The notes under the pieces were generated by a model, which worked only from the letters and a program-made list of their open reading frames with translations, was not told where the DNA came from and did no database searches. A DNA stretch of 64,000 bases from Rhodanobacteraceae bacterium. GTDB taxonomy: Bacteria; Pseudomonadota; Gammaproteobacteria; Xanthomonadales; Rhodanobacteraceae. Each line of letters starts with the position of its first letter. Within the stretch, counting starts at the first letter, position 1. The translations under genes and the position numbers were made by a program. The DNA lies in the NCBI GenBank assembly GCA_004299555.1, contig SCQU01000021.1, positions 62,001 through 126,000 on the forward strand, written 5' to 3'. Below are positions 1-8,645 of the stretch, one piece after another.

Positions 1-142
1 CGACCTCGTAACGCACCGGCGGCGGCGGTGTGCCGACAGTGATGCCGATGCTGACCTGGGCGCCGGCGGTTGGCGCGTAAACGCCAAGGCCGCCTGCGGC
101 GAGCCCGAGTGCTGCGATGAGTGCAAGATGGCGCGTGTGCAT
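1..142 (-). CDS. Secreted small protein, N-terminal part only (possible YXWGXW-repeat protein)
   Basis: The frame runs from an ATG at 142-140 off the left edge, so only the first 47 codons are visible. A good ribosome binding site (GGGAGG) lies 7 bases before the ATG. The first 28 residues are a signal peptide ending near the residues TAGAQ. The mature part begins VSIGITVGTPPPPVRYEV, which resembles the opening of short exported proteins with YXWGXW repeats. The repeats themselves would lie outside the window, so the family call is an inference. The gene is divergent from icmF, and the 135 bases between them must hold both promoters. Confidence 0.6.
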   Translation of the reverse strand, partial: MHTRHLALIAALGLAAGGLGVYAPTAGAQVSIGITVGTPPPPVRYEV

Positions 143-277
143 TGATTGCCTCCCTCATGGCGGCCCGACCTCGGCCTGGCTTGATGGTAGTTGCGCGCTT
201 CACCGGTTCGCGAGTTTCACCGGCCATTCATTCACATAGCGTCGGGTTTGGCATTCAGTGCGCGTTAGAATAAAGGA

Positions 278-3200
278 ATGAACCAGACCGCCATTGAGCT
301 TACCCCGCACGCTGCCCAGGCTGATGCGACGCCGCTGCGTTTTGTCACCGCCGGCAGCCTGTTCGACGGCCACGATGCCGCCATCAACATCATGCGCCGC
401 ATCATCCAGTCGCAGGGTGCCGAAGTCATCCACCTCGGCCACAACCGGTCGGTGGAAGACGTGGTGCGCGCCGCGCTGCAGGAGGACGCCGATGCGATCG
501 CGCTGTCGAGCTACCAGGGCGGCCACATCGAGTACTTCAAGTACATGGTGGACATGCTGAAGGAGCGTGGCGCGGCGCACGTCCGCGTGTTTGGCGGCGG
601 CGGCGGCACCATTACCCCGGAAGAGATCAAGCAGCTTGAAGCCTACGGCGTCGAGCGCATCTACCACCCGAACGACGGCATGCACATGGGCCTCGTGCCC
701 ATGATTGAAGACGTGATGCAGCGCGCGCGGCGCGGACGCGCCGGCCATGCGGCCGCCAGTGCCAAGCCGCAACTCGGGCAGCCTGACATCGACGATGAAA
801 TCAGCGTCGGCCGGATGTTGTCCGCGCTGGAAGACGGTGCGGTTTCAGAGTCCGCGCTGAAGATGCTGCGCAAGCAGTGGGCCGGCGCCAAGGGCGGCCA
901 GGCGCCCGTCATCGGCGTGACCGGTACCGGCGGCGCGGGCAAGTCATCCGTGGTCGATGAGCTGCTGCTGCGTTTCCTGCACTCGTTTCCCGACATGCGC
1001 ATCGCGGTGCTGGCGGTCGATCCCACCCGCCGCAAGGGCGGCGGCGCGCTGCTGGGAGACCGCATCCGCATGAATGCGCTGCGCAGCCACCGCGTGTTCA
1101 TGCGTTCGATGGCGACGCGGCGCGCGCACGTGGCCACCAATGCGGTGCTGCACGATTGCATCGGGTTTCTGAAATCCATGCCGTTCGACCTGGTGATGGT
1201 CGAGACCGCCGGCATCGGTCAGGCCGACACCGAGATCGTGGACCTGGTCGATTTTCCGGTGTACGTCATGACCAGCGACTACGGTGCGGCCAGCCAGCTC
1301 GAGAAGATCGACATGATCGACTTCGCCGAGCTGATTGTCCTCAACAAGTACGACCGGCGCGGTGCCGAAGACGCGCTGCGCGACGTGCGCAAGCAGTGGA
1401 AGCGCAACCACACCGCGTTCAAGGTGGCCGACGAGGATGTGCCGGTGTACCCGACCATCGCCAGCCAGTTCAACGACCCGGGCGTCACCTGGATGTTTGT
1501 GAACCTGTGCCGGCTGCTGCGCGAGAAGGTTTTGCAACCGGCTTCTGGCGCAGATTCGCTGCGCTCTCCAGTCGACGCCGCTTTGCATCCCTCTCCCGCC
1601 GGGGTGAGCAGCGACGTCGGCGATCTGCCGGTGGCAGATCGCGACGCTGCGAACGCCCGAGCGCAAGAAGCGAGGGCTGGGGGTGGCGCGGCGCAGCCGC
1701 GCGACGGGACCGAGGGTGAGGGTACGGGTCCTGCGCGAGGTTCGTACCCTCACCCCCAACCCCTCTCCCGAGGGGAGAGGGGAGAAGCCACGCATTGCGA
1801 CTTCAACCCGCAGATTGACACCACGCTCAAGGAACCGCGTGCCACGGTGCTGATTCCGGGCAAGCGCGTGCGCTACCTTGCCGAGATTGCCGAGCAGGGG
1901 CGTTCGATCAATGCCGATGCCAAAAGCATGGCCGCGGCCGCGGCCAAGGCGCAGCACTACTACGAGTCGCTGAAGGATCTGGAAGACCGGAAGCTGCCGC
2001 ACCCGCTGGAAAGCTACCCGTCCACGGACCTCCTGTCGCACATCGGCACCAGCGCGCCCAATGCCGACCGCAGCCTGCTGCTGCTGCGCCAGCGCTACAA
2101 CGAAGCCCTCAAGGAACTTTCCAACGACGCCATCGACCTGTTGCGCGCGTGGCCGGCGCGCCGCGAAGCGGTGCTGCGTGAGTTCAACGAATACACCGTG
2201 CGCGGCAAGGCCATCAGGGTCGACAACTACCGCGAAACCCTGTCGCACGAAAAGGTGCCGAAGATCGCGCCGCCGACCACCGCTGACTGGGGCGAGCAGC
2301 TGAAGTTCCTCCTGCTGGAAAACCTGCCGGGCGCCTATCCCTACACCGGCGGCGTGTATCCGTACCGGCGTTCCGGCGAAGACCCGACGCGCATGTTCGC
2401 GGGCGAGGGCACGCCCGAGCGTACCAACCGGCGCTTCCACTACCTGTCGCATGGGCGTCCGGCCAAGCGGCTTTCGACCGCATTCGATTCGGTCACGCTG
2501 TATGGCGAAGATCCGGCCGAGCGCCCCGACATCTACGGCAAGGTCGGCAACTCCGGCGTCAGCATCGCAACGCTGGTCGACATGAAAAAGCTGTATTCGG
2601 GGTTTGACCTGTGCGATCCGAAAACCTCGGTGTCGATGACCATCAATGGCCCCGCGCCGATGATCCTCGCGATGTTCATGAACACCGCGATTGACCAGCA
2701 GGTCGAGAAATACCTGAAGCAAGACGCCGACCGCTGGGCGGCGGCCGAGAAGAAGATTGCCGAGCTGATGCACGGCAAGCCCCAGCCGCGGTACCACGGT
2801 GACTTGCCCGAGGGCAACGATGGCCTGGGACTGGCATTGCTCGGCGTCACCGGCGACCAGCTGGTCGATGTCGAAACCTATGAAAAGATCAAGGCGCACA
2901 CGCTTTCAACCGTGCGCGGCACCGTGCAGGCCGACATCCTGAAGGAAGACCAGGCGCAGAACACCTGCATCTTCTCAACCGAATTCGCGCTGCGCATGAT
3001 GGGCGACATCCAGCAGTATTTCGTCGATCACAAGGTGCGCAATTTCTATTCGGTCTCGATCTCGGGTTACCACATCGCCGAAGCCGGCGCCAACCCGATC
3101 TCGCAGCTCGCGTTCACGCTGTCCAACGGCTTCACCATCGTCGAGTACTACCTTGCGCGCGGGATGCGGATCGACGACTTCGCGCCCAACCTGTCGTTTT

Positions 3201-4087
3201 TCTTCAGTAACGGCATGGACCCGGAATACAGCGTGATCGGCCGCGTCGCGCGGCGCATCTGGGCGCGCGCGATGCGCGAGCGCTACGGCGCCTCCGCCCG
3301 CAGCCAGATGCTGAAGTACCACATCCAGACGTCGGGCCGATCGCTGCACGCGCAGGAAATCCAGTTCAACGACATCCGCACGACGCTGCAGGCGCTGTAC
3401 GCACTGTTCGACAACTGCAATTCGCTGCACACCAACGCGTATGACGAAGCCATCACGACCCCAACCGAAGAATCGGTGCGCCGCGCGGTCGCCATCCAGC
3501 TCATCATCAACCACGAGCTGGGCTTGAACTTCAACGAAAACCCGTGGCAGGGCAGCTACGTCATCGAGCGCTTGACCGACATGGTCGAGGAAGCCGTGTA
3601 CAAGGAGTTCGAAGCCATCAGCGAGCGCGGCGGCGTGCTCGGCGCCATGGATACCATGTACCAGCGCGGCAAGATCCAGGAAGAGTCCTTGTACTACGAG
3701 GGCAAGAAACACGACGGCTCGCTGCCGCTGATCGGCGTCAACACCTTCCTGCCCAAGGAACATGCCGGCGAAGTCGCCACCAAGATCAAGCTGATCCGTT
3801 CGACCCCGGACGAGAAGCGCGAACAGATCGCCAACGTTGAAGCCTTCAAGCAGGCCCGCAACCGGTTTGCGCCATCAGGCGAAACCGACCACGCCAGCGA
3901 GATCGGCGCGACCGAACTGCCCAAGCCCAAAACCCGCGATGGTCATGGCCTCAAGTACCTGCAGGACACTGCGCGCGAACGCAAAAACGTGTTCGAAGCC
4001 CTGATGCAGGCGGTAAAGACCCACTCGCTGGGGCAGATCAGCCACGCGCTGTACGATGTGGGTGGGGAGTACAGGCGGAATATGTGA
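278..4087 (+). CDS. icmF: Fused isobutyryl-CoA mutase IcmF (B12 domain, G-protein chaperone, mutase)
   Basis: IcmF interconverts isobutyryl-CoA and n-butyryl-CoA using adenosylcobalamin, with the repair GTPase built in. The 1269 residues show the known domain order. A B12-binding domain carries DGHDAA at 30-35, with H32 as the expected lower axial ligand. A MeaB-like GTPase follows, with P-loop GTGGAGKSS at 216-224, the switch segment [12 protein letters not shown] near 309-320 and NKYD at 356-359. The mutase barrel begins around residue 670 ([11 protein letters not shown]). Residues about 421-508 are a low-complexity insert encoded by a palindromic repeat and are not expected in the family, making the protein longer than the roughly 1,090 residues I recall for characterised members. 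The frame is intact. The ribosome binding site AAAGGA abuts the ATG, which is unusually close, but no other start precedes the B12 motif. The neighbours suggest no operon. Confidence 0.93.
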   Translation: MNQTAIELTPHAAQADATPLRFVTAGSLFDGHDAAINIMRRIIQSQGAEVIHLGHNRSVEDVVRAALQEDADAIALSSYQGGHIEYFKYMVDMLKERGAAHVRVFGGGGGTITPEEIKQLEAYGVERIYHPNDGMHMGLVPMIEDVMQRARRGRAGHAAASAKPQLGQPDIDDEISVGRMLSALEDGAVSESALKMLRKQWAGAKGGQAPVIGVTGTGGAGKSSVVDELLLRFLHSFPDMRIAVLAVDPTRRKGGGALLGDRIRMNALRSHRVFMRSMATRRAHVATNAVLHDCIGFLKSMPFDLVMVETAGIGQADTEIVDLVDFPVYVMTSDYGAASQLEKIDMIDFAELIVLNKYDRRGAEDALRDVRKQWKRNHTAFKVADEDVPVYPTIASQFNDPGVTWMFVNLCRLLREKVLQPASGADSLRSPVDAALHPSPAGVSSDVGDLPVADRDAANARAQEARAGGGAAQPRDGTEGEGTGPARGSYPHPQPLSRGERGEATHCDFNPQIDTTLKEPRATVLIPGKRVRYLAEIAEQGRSINADAKSMAAAAAKAQHYYESLKDLEDRKLPHPLESYPSTDLLSHIGTSAPNADRSLLLLRQRYNEALKELSNDAIDLLRAWPARREAVLREFNEYTVRGKAIRVDNYRETLSHEKVPKIAPPTTADWGEQLKFLLLENLPGAYPYTGGVYPYRRSGEDPTRMFAGEGTPERTNRRFHYLSHGRPAKRLSTAFDSVTLYGEDPAERPDIYGKVGNSGVSIATLVDMKKLYSGFDLCDPKTSVSMTINGPAPMILAMFMNTAIDQQVEKYLKQDADRWAAAEKKIAELMHGKPQPRYHGDLPEGNDGLGLALLGVTGDQLVDVETYEKIKAHTLSTVRGTVQADILKEDQAQNTCIFSTEFALRMMGDIQQYFVDHKVRNFYSVSISGYHIAEAGANPISQLAFTLSNGFTIVEYYLARGMRIDDFAPNLSFFFSNGMDPEYSVIGRVARRIWARAMRERYGASARSQMLKYHIQTSGRSLHAQEIQFNDIRTTLQALYALFDNCNSLHTNAYDEAITTPTEESVRRAVAIQLIINHELGLNFNENPWQGSYVIERLTDMVEEAVYKEFEAISERGGVLGAMDTMYQRGKIQEESLYYEGKKHDGSLPLIGVNTFLPKEHAGEVATKIKLIRSTPDEKREQIANVEAFKQARNRFAPSGETDHASEIGATELPKPKTRDGHGLKYLQDTARERKNVFEALMQAVKTHSLGQISHALYDVGGEYRRNM
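1589..1782 (+). repeat. Palindromic mosaic repeat embedded in the icmF reading frame
   Basis: The stretch opens with CCCTCTCCCG at 1589-1598 and closes with an inverted partner ending at 1782. Inside are three dyads. CGATCTGCC (1621-1629) pairs with 1633-1641. GGGTGAGGGTACG (1714-1726) pairs perfectly with 1743-1755. CCCCTCTCCC (1760-1769) pairs with 1773-1782. It encodes the linker peptide that includes [12 protein letters not shown], a string I recognise as the usual translation of dispersed intergenic repeats. Here the repeat sits between the GTPase and mutase domains without breaking the frame. Confidence 0.8.
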
Positions 4088-4201
4088 GCTACACACGCGC
4101 ATGTGCGCTAGTAGACGTAACACGTTAGAAACGTAGGTGCGTGTGCAAGCTCATGTATCGGCGATTTAACGTATTGATCGACGCGGAAGCGGGGCGAGCG
4201 G

Positions 4202-5878
4202 ATGAGCATTATCCACGTAAACCAGATTGCAGCACGCATTGCGCCACAGTTCGAGCCGTCCATTGTAAGCAACGGCGCGCTGCATTCAACTCCAGTTGAC
4301 GCAGCGAAGCCTCTATTGACCCGATGCTTGGCTGCTTACGCCATTCAGTACAAAACAGCGTGTTCTGATGCGGATGCCGGCGCCGCTGTCGTTGATGGGT
4401 CTAATGACAACGGGATTGATGCCATATACGTTAATCAAGGGAACGGTGTCGTCGTGATGGCACAGTCCAAATGGATGAGCGACGGCACCGGCGAACCAAG
4501 TAGTGCAGACATTGGGAAATTTTGCCGCGGCGTTGAAGATGTTCTAAGTTTCGAGTGGGACAGGTTTAATGCCGCAATACAAGCAAAACGCACAGAGGTC
4601 GAATCCGTAATCAATTCTTTTGATGCGCACGTGGAGCTCGTATTGATATATACCGGCTCTCAAGACTTGGCGGTACATGGAAAGAGGCAACTTGACGACC
4701 TGCTTACGAAACTGAACGACTCGTCAGAACTGGTTTCACTCACAATTCTTAATCAAGCGGCGGTGCATGCATCCTTGGCAGCTGGCTCCGCCGGTGCGCC
4801 GGTTGTGCTCGAATTTGGCCTAGCAAATTGGGGACGCGTTGACGAGCCGCTGAATGCCTATTACGGGACGGTAACAGGATCGGAGCTCGCCGCATGGTGG
4901 AGCACGAACGGCGTGCGCCTTTTCGATCGCAACCTGCGCAGTGTTCTTGGAAGAACAGAGGTGAATCAGGAAATCACAAGTACGGCCATAAAGCGACCCC
5001 GTGATTTCTGGTACTTTAATAACGGCGTGACTGTGGTAGCAAATCGTGTCACGAAGAACCTTGCGGGCGGGGCTTCCCGCGACTTTGGAACATTTCGTGC
5101 CGACGGTGCGAGCGTAGTGAATGGGGCACAAACGGTAAGCACCCTTGGTCGCGCAGCGGCCAGTGGAGCGAATCTTGATGATGTGCGCGTCCTCTTACGC
5201 GTCATTTCATTAGAGAATGATTCCGCCAACACTGATTACAGTGCTGAAATTACAAGGACGAACAATACCCAGAATAGGATAGAGGCGCGTGACTTCGCTA
5301 CTCAGGATCCAGAGCAAACACGGCTCATGAGAGAGCTCGCGATGGATGGTATTACGTATGCGGTCGTAAGGTCTGAGGAAACAAGCGCAACTGAGGACTT
5401 CATTGGGTTGCCGGATGCCACTGTGGCACTTGCGTGCGCGCGCGCTGACCCGAGTTTAGCGGTTCTCGCGAAGCGGAATATTGGACAATTCTGGTCTGAT
5501 ATATCGAAGTCTCCATATAAGACTATATTCAATCCTAGCACAAGCGGTGCGCGACTCGCTCGATCGGTTAGGGTTGTTCGAATGGTTGAGCAGCGGTTGC
5601 GGAAGCACATAGGTGACTTACCAAAGAAATCGGGTAAGCGGTACGGCATACTCGTGCATGGGAATAGACTGATTGAATCGCTTGTTTTTAAGCAGATTGG
5701 TGGCTCTGCGCTTGACGCGAGCCACTTTGACATCGCGCCATTCGGCATTGATGCCAAAGTTGATGGCATCGTTGATAAGGTTGTCGACGTCATCGACACG
5801 ACGTACGGGGACAATTTCATGGCGACGTTGTTTAAGAATACCGACAAGTGTACATACATTTTTGCGCATGTTGTTTAA
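4202..5878 (+). CDS. AIPR-family (abortive infection/phage resistance) protein with nuclease-like N-terminus
   Basis: The 558-residue product matches the AIPR family (PF10592), annotated as abortive-infection phage resistance. Family signatures are LFDRNLRSVLG at 241-251, FWYFNNGVTVV at 270-280, VVNGAQTVSTL at 307-317 and TRTNNTQNRIEARDF at 352-366. Upstream, D65, D69, D73 and QSK at 88-90 fit the D...QxK pattern of PD-(D/E)XK nucleases, so a DNA-cutting role is plausible but inferred. Base composition differs sharply from its neighbours: 4561-4620 has 25 G/C of 60. This suggests recent transfer. The gene stands alone between icmF and a field of RAYT repeats; I see no methylase, helicase or antitoxin partner. 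The ATG has only a weak purine-rich ribosome binding site. Confidence 0.85.
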   Translation: MSIIHVNQIAARIAPQFEPSIVSNGALHSTPVDAAKPLLTRCLAAYAIQYKTACSDADAGAAVVDGSNDNGIDAIYVNQGNGVVVMAQSKWMSDGTGEPSSADIGKFCRGVEDVLSFEWDRFNAAIQAKRTEVESVINSFDAHVELVLIYTGSQDLAVHGKRQLDDLLTKLNDSSELVSLTILNQAAVHASLAAGSAGAPVVLEFGLANWGRVDEPLNAYYGTVTGSELAAWWSTNGVRLFDRNLRSVLGRTEVNQEITSTAIKRPRDFWYFNNGVTVVANRVTKNLAGGASRDFGTFRADGASVVNGAQTVSTLGRAAASGANLDDVRVLLRVISLENDSANTDYSAEITRTNNTQNRIEARDFATQDPEQTRLMRELAMDGITYAVVRSEETSATEDFIGLPDATVALACARADPSLAVLAKRNIGQFWSDISKSPYKTIFNPSTSGARLARSVRVVRMVEQRLRKHIGDLPKKSGKRYGILVHGNRLIESLVFKQIGGSALDASHFDIAPFGIDAKVDGIVDKVVDVIDTTYGDNFMATLFKNTDKCTYIFAHVV

Positions 5879-5905
5879 CAAAACAGTGATCAGGTCGGAA
5901 AACGG

Positions 5906-6052
5906 AAAAGGAGACGGAAGTAATTAAGACCCAAAGAACTGAAAAAGGGGACGGAGGTAATTAAGGGAAAAAGGGGACGGAGGTAATTAATTCGCGGTGG
6001 GGTCGTCGGGAAAAAGGGGACGGAGGTAATTAATTCGCGGTGGGTCGTCGGC
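5906..6052 (+). repeat. Array of four RAYT-associated repeats, two in a tandem duplication
   Basis: Four plus-strand copies of a run of A followed by GGGGACGGAGGTAATTAA lie at 5906-5927 (degenerate), 5942-5964, 5968-5990 and 6011-6033. The last two are followed by the same flank, beginning TTCGCGGTGGG, so 5968-6010 and 6011-6052 form a tandem duplication of about 43 bases. The copies follow directly after the AIPR gene. Each contains a Shine-Dalgarno-like GGAGGT and the palindrome TTAATTAA. Confidence 0.93.
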
Positions 6053-6152
6053 CTGCCATCGCCGCCTTCTGCGTGGGGTGATCGGGGAACGCGATGAGGA
6101 GCGCCTTGACCGTCGCCTGGAACCTCGGTCCGCCAAGCGCGCGGCCGTGTTG
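6030..6152 (-). pseudogene. Eroded C-terminal remnant of a RAYT transposase
   Basis: Read on the minus strand, 41 codons ending in a TAA at 6032-6030 give a tail that aligns with the last 41 residues of the intact transposase at 7625-8332. QHGRALGGPRFQATV here corresponds to QQERALGEPRFQAMV there. As in the intact gene, the stop codon is supplied by the neighbouring repeat copy. No HUH or tyrosine region remains upstream, where similarity fades near 6165 just before the DUF6164 gene. This is a truncated older copy of the same mobile family, in the same orientation. Confidence 0.8.
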
Positions 6153-6218
6153 TGGGTGGCGGACCCGGTTAGCTACCCACGCTCGCCTACTTTTTTGAGG
6201 GGTGGCTATGATGGATTC

Positions 6219-6584
6219 ATGTCCAAGCTGCTTCTGAACCTGCGTAACGTCCCCGATGATGAGGCCGACGGTGTGCGGGCGATGCTTGACGCGCAGCGGA
6301 TCGCGTTCTACGAGACGAAGCCCAGCATTTGGGGTGTCTCGGCGGGTGGGATCTGGATCACTGAAGACGCGGCATTCGCGGACGCCAAGCGGGCGTTCGA
6401 CGAGTACGACCAGCAGCGCACCGCACGCGCCCGTGCCGAATATGCCGCTGCCAAGCGCGGAGGCACCGCTGACACCTTCCTGACCTTGTTTCGCGCAGAC
6501 CCGGTCCGCGTCGTGATGAGTGTGTTGGGCATACTTCTCGCGTTGGGCCTGGTGACGATCCCGTTCTTCTTGTTGGGCGGGTAG
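6219..6584 (+). CDS. DUF6164 family protein
   Basis: This 121-residue protein opens MSKLLLNLRNVPDDEAD and contains WGVSAGGIWITEDAAFADA, which I recognise as the DUF6164 family common in Xanthomonadales. The N-terminal part is a compact alpha/beta domain. A basic helical stretch follows (about residues 70-80), and the last 25 residues form one membrane helix (VVMSVLGILLALGLVTIPFFLL), so the domain is probably held at the membrane. Function is unknown. I chose the ATG at 6219 because the family starts there; the longer frame back to 6078 is RAYT remnant. A GAGGGG lies 16 bases upstream, rather far. The gene sits between repeat copies on both sides. Confidence 0.8.
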   Translation: MSKLLLNLRNVPDDEADGVRAMLDAQRIAFYETKPSIWGVSAGGIWITEDAAFADAKRAFDEYDQQRTARARAEYAAAKRGGTADTFLTLFRADPVRVVMSVLGILLALGLVTIPFFLLGG

Positions 6585-6597
6585 ATCGCAAAAAGCG

Positions 6598-6646
6598 AAA
6601 AGGGGACGGAGGCAATTAACTCCTTAATTACCTCCGTCCCCTTTTT
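6598..6646. terminator. Inverted pair of RAYT repeats; likely bidirectional terminator hairpin
   Basis: A plus-strand copy (6598-6619, with GGCAATTAA in place of GGTAATTAA) faces a minus-strand copy (6624-6646) across a 4-base loop. The arms form a stem of about 22 base pairs ending in a run of T on the top strand and of A on the bottom. It lies between the convergent DUF6164 and acyltransferase genes, so it could end both transcripts. That role is inferred from structure and position. Confidence 0.65.
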
Positions 6647-6649
6647 TCT

Positions 6650-6672
6650 TTAATTACCTCCGTCCCCTTTTT
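6650..6672 (-). repeat. RAYT repeat copy that encodes the acyltransferase C-terminus
   Basis: On the minus strand this copy reads as a run of A, then GGGGACGGAGGTAATTAA. In the frame of the acyltransferase it gives KKGDGGN followed by TAA. The gene's last residues and stop codon therefore come from the repeat. Confidence 0.9.
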
Positions 6673-7564
6673 TCTCTTTTTTGTGCATGCGGGCCGCCTG
6701 GGCGTCTTTTTCACGCCACACCGTGGCCATCCAGGCCTTGATCCGGCCCCGAAAGGCGGGGTCCTGGTCGTAGCTGCCGATCAGTTCCGGCGTCAGCGGC
6801 CGTTCGCGCACGTGGACACGCACGTCATGCACGCGCCCAGCGATCAGGTCCATCATCGTGCAGGCGCCTGCGGGGTAGACGATCGTGACATCGAGTACCG
6901 CGTGCAGCGCGTCGCCCATGGCGTCAAGGACAAAGGCCGCACCGCCGGCCTTGGGTCGCAGCAGGTAGCGGAAGGGTGATTTCTGGGCTGCCTGTTTGGC
7001 GGGGGTAAAGCGGGTACCTTCCGCAAAGTTCATCACCGACACCGGCAGGTGGCGGAATTTCTCGCAGGCCTTGCGCGTCGCCTTGCGGTCCTTGCCTTGC
7101 AGCTCGGGGTGGCGCAGCAAGGTTTGCGCCGAATAGCGTTTCATGAAGGGGAAATCCAGCGCCCACCACGCCAGCCCCAGCAGCGGCACCCAGATCAATT
7201 GCTGTTTCAGGAAGAAACGCAGGAACGGGATGCGCCGGTTGAACACTTTCTGCAATACGGGGATGTCCACCCAGCTCTGGTGGTTGCACAGCACGAGGTA
7301 GTTGCCGTCGCGGCGCAAGCCGTCCAGCCCTTCGACCTGCCAGTCGATGCGCGTGAACAGTCCAAACAGCGCGTTGTTGACCCCAATCCAGCTTTCCGCG
7401 ATCGCGACCAGCGCGCGCGCGAGCTGCCTGCGCACCGCTGCAATCGGTACGCCGACCTTGATCAACGCCAGCACCATCAGCGGCGTGATGTGGAGCAGGC
7501 TGTTGAGCAACAGCAGCAGCATCGCCAGCGGGATGCGCAGGAAGTTTGGTACGGTCGCGATCAT
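6650..7564 (-). CDS. PlsC/YihG-type lysophospholipid acyltransferase
   Basis: This is a membrane acyltransferase that probably moves an acyl chain onto a lysophospholipid such as lysophosphatidate. The 304 residues begin with hydrophobic helices (about 10-38). The catalytic NHQSWVD motif (HX4D, H95 and D100) and the FAEGTR block near 180-185 follow; both are diagnostic. The spacing and the long N-terminal anchor resemble YihG/YihG-like proteins more than the short PlsC. The last seven residues, KKGDGGN, come from a RAYT repeat, so the original C-terminus has been replaced or extended. The 5' leader also holds repeat sequence (7578-7628). Substrate cannot be told from sequence. Confidence 0.85.
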   Translation of the reverse strand: MIATVPNFLRIPLAMLLLLLNSLLHITPLMVLALIKVGVPIAAVRRQLARALVAIAESWIGVNNALFGLFTRIDWQVEGLDGLRRDGNYLVLCNHQSWVDIPVLQKVFNRRIPFLRFFLKQQLIWVPLLGLAWWALDFPFMKRYSAQTLLRHPELQGKDRKATRKACEKFRHLPVSVMNFAEGTRFTPAKQAAQKSPFRYLLRPKAGGAAFVLDAMGDALHAVLDVTIVYPAGACTMMDLIAGRVHDVRVHVRERPLTPELIGSYDQDPAFRGRIKAWMATVWREKDAQAARMHKKEKKGDGGN

Positions 7565-7577
7565 GCGCGGGCTTTGT

Positions 7578-7603
7578 GGGGACGGAATGGCACATGGTGC
7601 CCC
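7578..7603 (+). repeat. Variant repeat with a different tail plus small hairpin
   Basis: GGGGACGGAATGGCAC at 7578-7593 shares the GGGGACGGA core of the local repeats but has another tail. It is followed by the dyad GGCAC-ATG-GTGCC (7589-7601). It lies in the leader of the acyltransferase, directly outside the left end of the RAYT element, and probably belongs to a sister repeat subfamily. Confidence 0.6.
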
Positions 7604-7624
7604 AAAAAAAGGGGACGGAGGTAA

Positions 7625-8332
7625 TTAACCGGCGCCAGCACCGTCGACCTGCCGCCGCGGCCGTCCGCACGGCTTCAGTACCACAGGTCTGCCAAGTGCC
7701 TGCTCGACCATGGCCTGGAATCTTGGCTCGCCAAGCGCGCGCTCCTGTTGCAGGTGCGCACGGATGCGGTCGAGGTCGTCTGGATCCGACCCTCGCGCGA
7801 GCAGCGCGCGGTAAGTCGCCCCCCGTGTCACCGGGTCCGGGCCCAGCGCGAGGAAGTTCGGATGCGGGGTGACCAAGGCGTCGCCGAGCAACCCGAGGTT
7901 GGCATGAACGCTGGACCAGCGGTAGTGCTCGGGGCGTTCGACCATCGCGGCACGCACGGGGTTGAGCTCGATGTAGCGGTAGACGGCCATGAGGTACCGC
8001 GCGCGGTCGACGAGGCAGGATTTGAACCGCCCTTGCCACAATGGCCCGCTGCGTCCATGCCGATGGTTGAAGGCCTGGACGTAGCATTGGCCAACCTTGC
8101 GCATCGCGCGGGGTAGCGCGTCGCTGTCGGGCGACGTCAGGAGCAGGTGGATGTGGTTGCCCATGAAGACGTAGGCGTGAACCGCAATGCCATACTGGGC
8201 CGCGGCGTCGCGCAACAGCAGGTACAGATGCCGGCGGTCGGTGTCGTCGACGAAGATCGCGCAGCGGTTCACGCCGCGCTGGGTGACGTGCAGGGGGATT
8301 CCGGCCAGGTGCAATCGAGGCTTTCGGGGCAT
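7625..8332 (-). CDS. REP-associated tyrosine transposase (RAYT, Y1/HUH superfamily)
   Basis: This single-strand DNA transposase nicks and joins repeat hairpins through a tyrosine. The 235-residue protein opens MPRKPRLHLAGIPLHVTQRG, typical of the family. It has the HUH pair in NHIHLLL (H60, H62), PLWQGRFKS near 97-105, and RYIELNPVRA at 119-128 with candidate catalytic tyrosines Y118/Y120. It ends with the usual HYRWSS block (136-141) and a basic tail. All key residues are present, so it may be active. The TAA stop lies inside the left repeat copy. No clear ribosome binding site precedes the ATG, so expression may be low. Confidence 0.92.
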   Translation of the reverse strand: MPRKPRLHLAGIPLHVTQRGVNRCAIFVDDTDRRHLYLLLRDAAAQYGIAVHAYVFMGNHIHLLLTSPDSDALPRAMRKVGQCYVQAFNHRHGRSGPLWQGRFKSCLVDRARYLMAVYRYIELNPVRAAMVERPEHYRWSSVHANLGLLGDALVTPHPNFLALGPDPVTRGATYRALLARGSDPDDLDRIRAHLQQERALGEPRFQAMVEQALGRPVVLKPCGRPRRQVDGAGAG

Positions 8333-8417
8333 GGCGCCAAGGTCGCATGAACGGCCGTCGCGTACAGCCGGCGAGGGTCGCGCGGCCGCGTAGGCGAGCG
8401 TCGGGCATCCATGTCAG

Positions 8418-8441
8418 TTAATTCCCTCCGTCCCCTTTTTT
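8418..8441 (-). repeat. Right inverted repeat of the RAYT element
   Basis: A minus-strand copy of the local repeat, with GGGAATTAA in place of GGTAATTAA, closes the element upstream of the transposase start. About 200 gene-free bases follow before the helicase gene and probably carry its promoter. GCGCC-TTAAAC-GGCGC within them is a small dyad. Confidence 0.85.
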
Positions 8442-8645
8442 GAACTCGAGACGAAGCGGGCGGCGAAATCATCTGAAGGTCGGACCGGTGCTGATACCCA
8501 TCTACTTCTGATCCTTCTGCCTTCGGGAGAAGGCAATCCACAGCCGGTGCCCGACGCCGAGCACGCGCCTTAAACGGCGCGCAACCGTTAGACTGACACC
8601 CTTCCTGCGCGCCGAATTCTCGGTCGCCGACCGAGGTTTGCCCAC

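Larger units (their letters stand above)
7604..8441. mobile_element. RAYT element with terminal inverted repeats
   Basis: A single transposase gene is bracketed by two inverted copies of the local repeat. The left copy (7606-7628, preceded by more A) and the right copy (8418-8440, GGGAATTAA variant on the minus strand) both have their TTAATT side facing inward and poly-A/T side outward. The element is about 838 bases long. REP-associated tyrosine transposases are known to sit among the repeats they mobilise; the arrangement and the many solo copies within 2.6 kb fit that picture. Confidence 0.85.

Noticed and set aside
944-2899. 651-codon frame opposite icmF
   Set aside because: Antisense shadow with no family match; icmF has all its motifs.
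6078-6218. Longer N-terminus for the DUF6164 gene
   Set aside because: These codons overlap the RAYT remnant and do not match the family; the usual MSKLLLNLRN start is at 6219.
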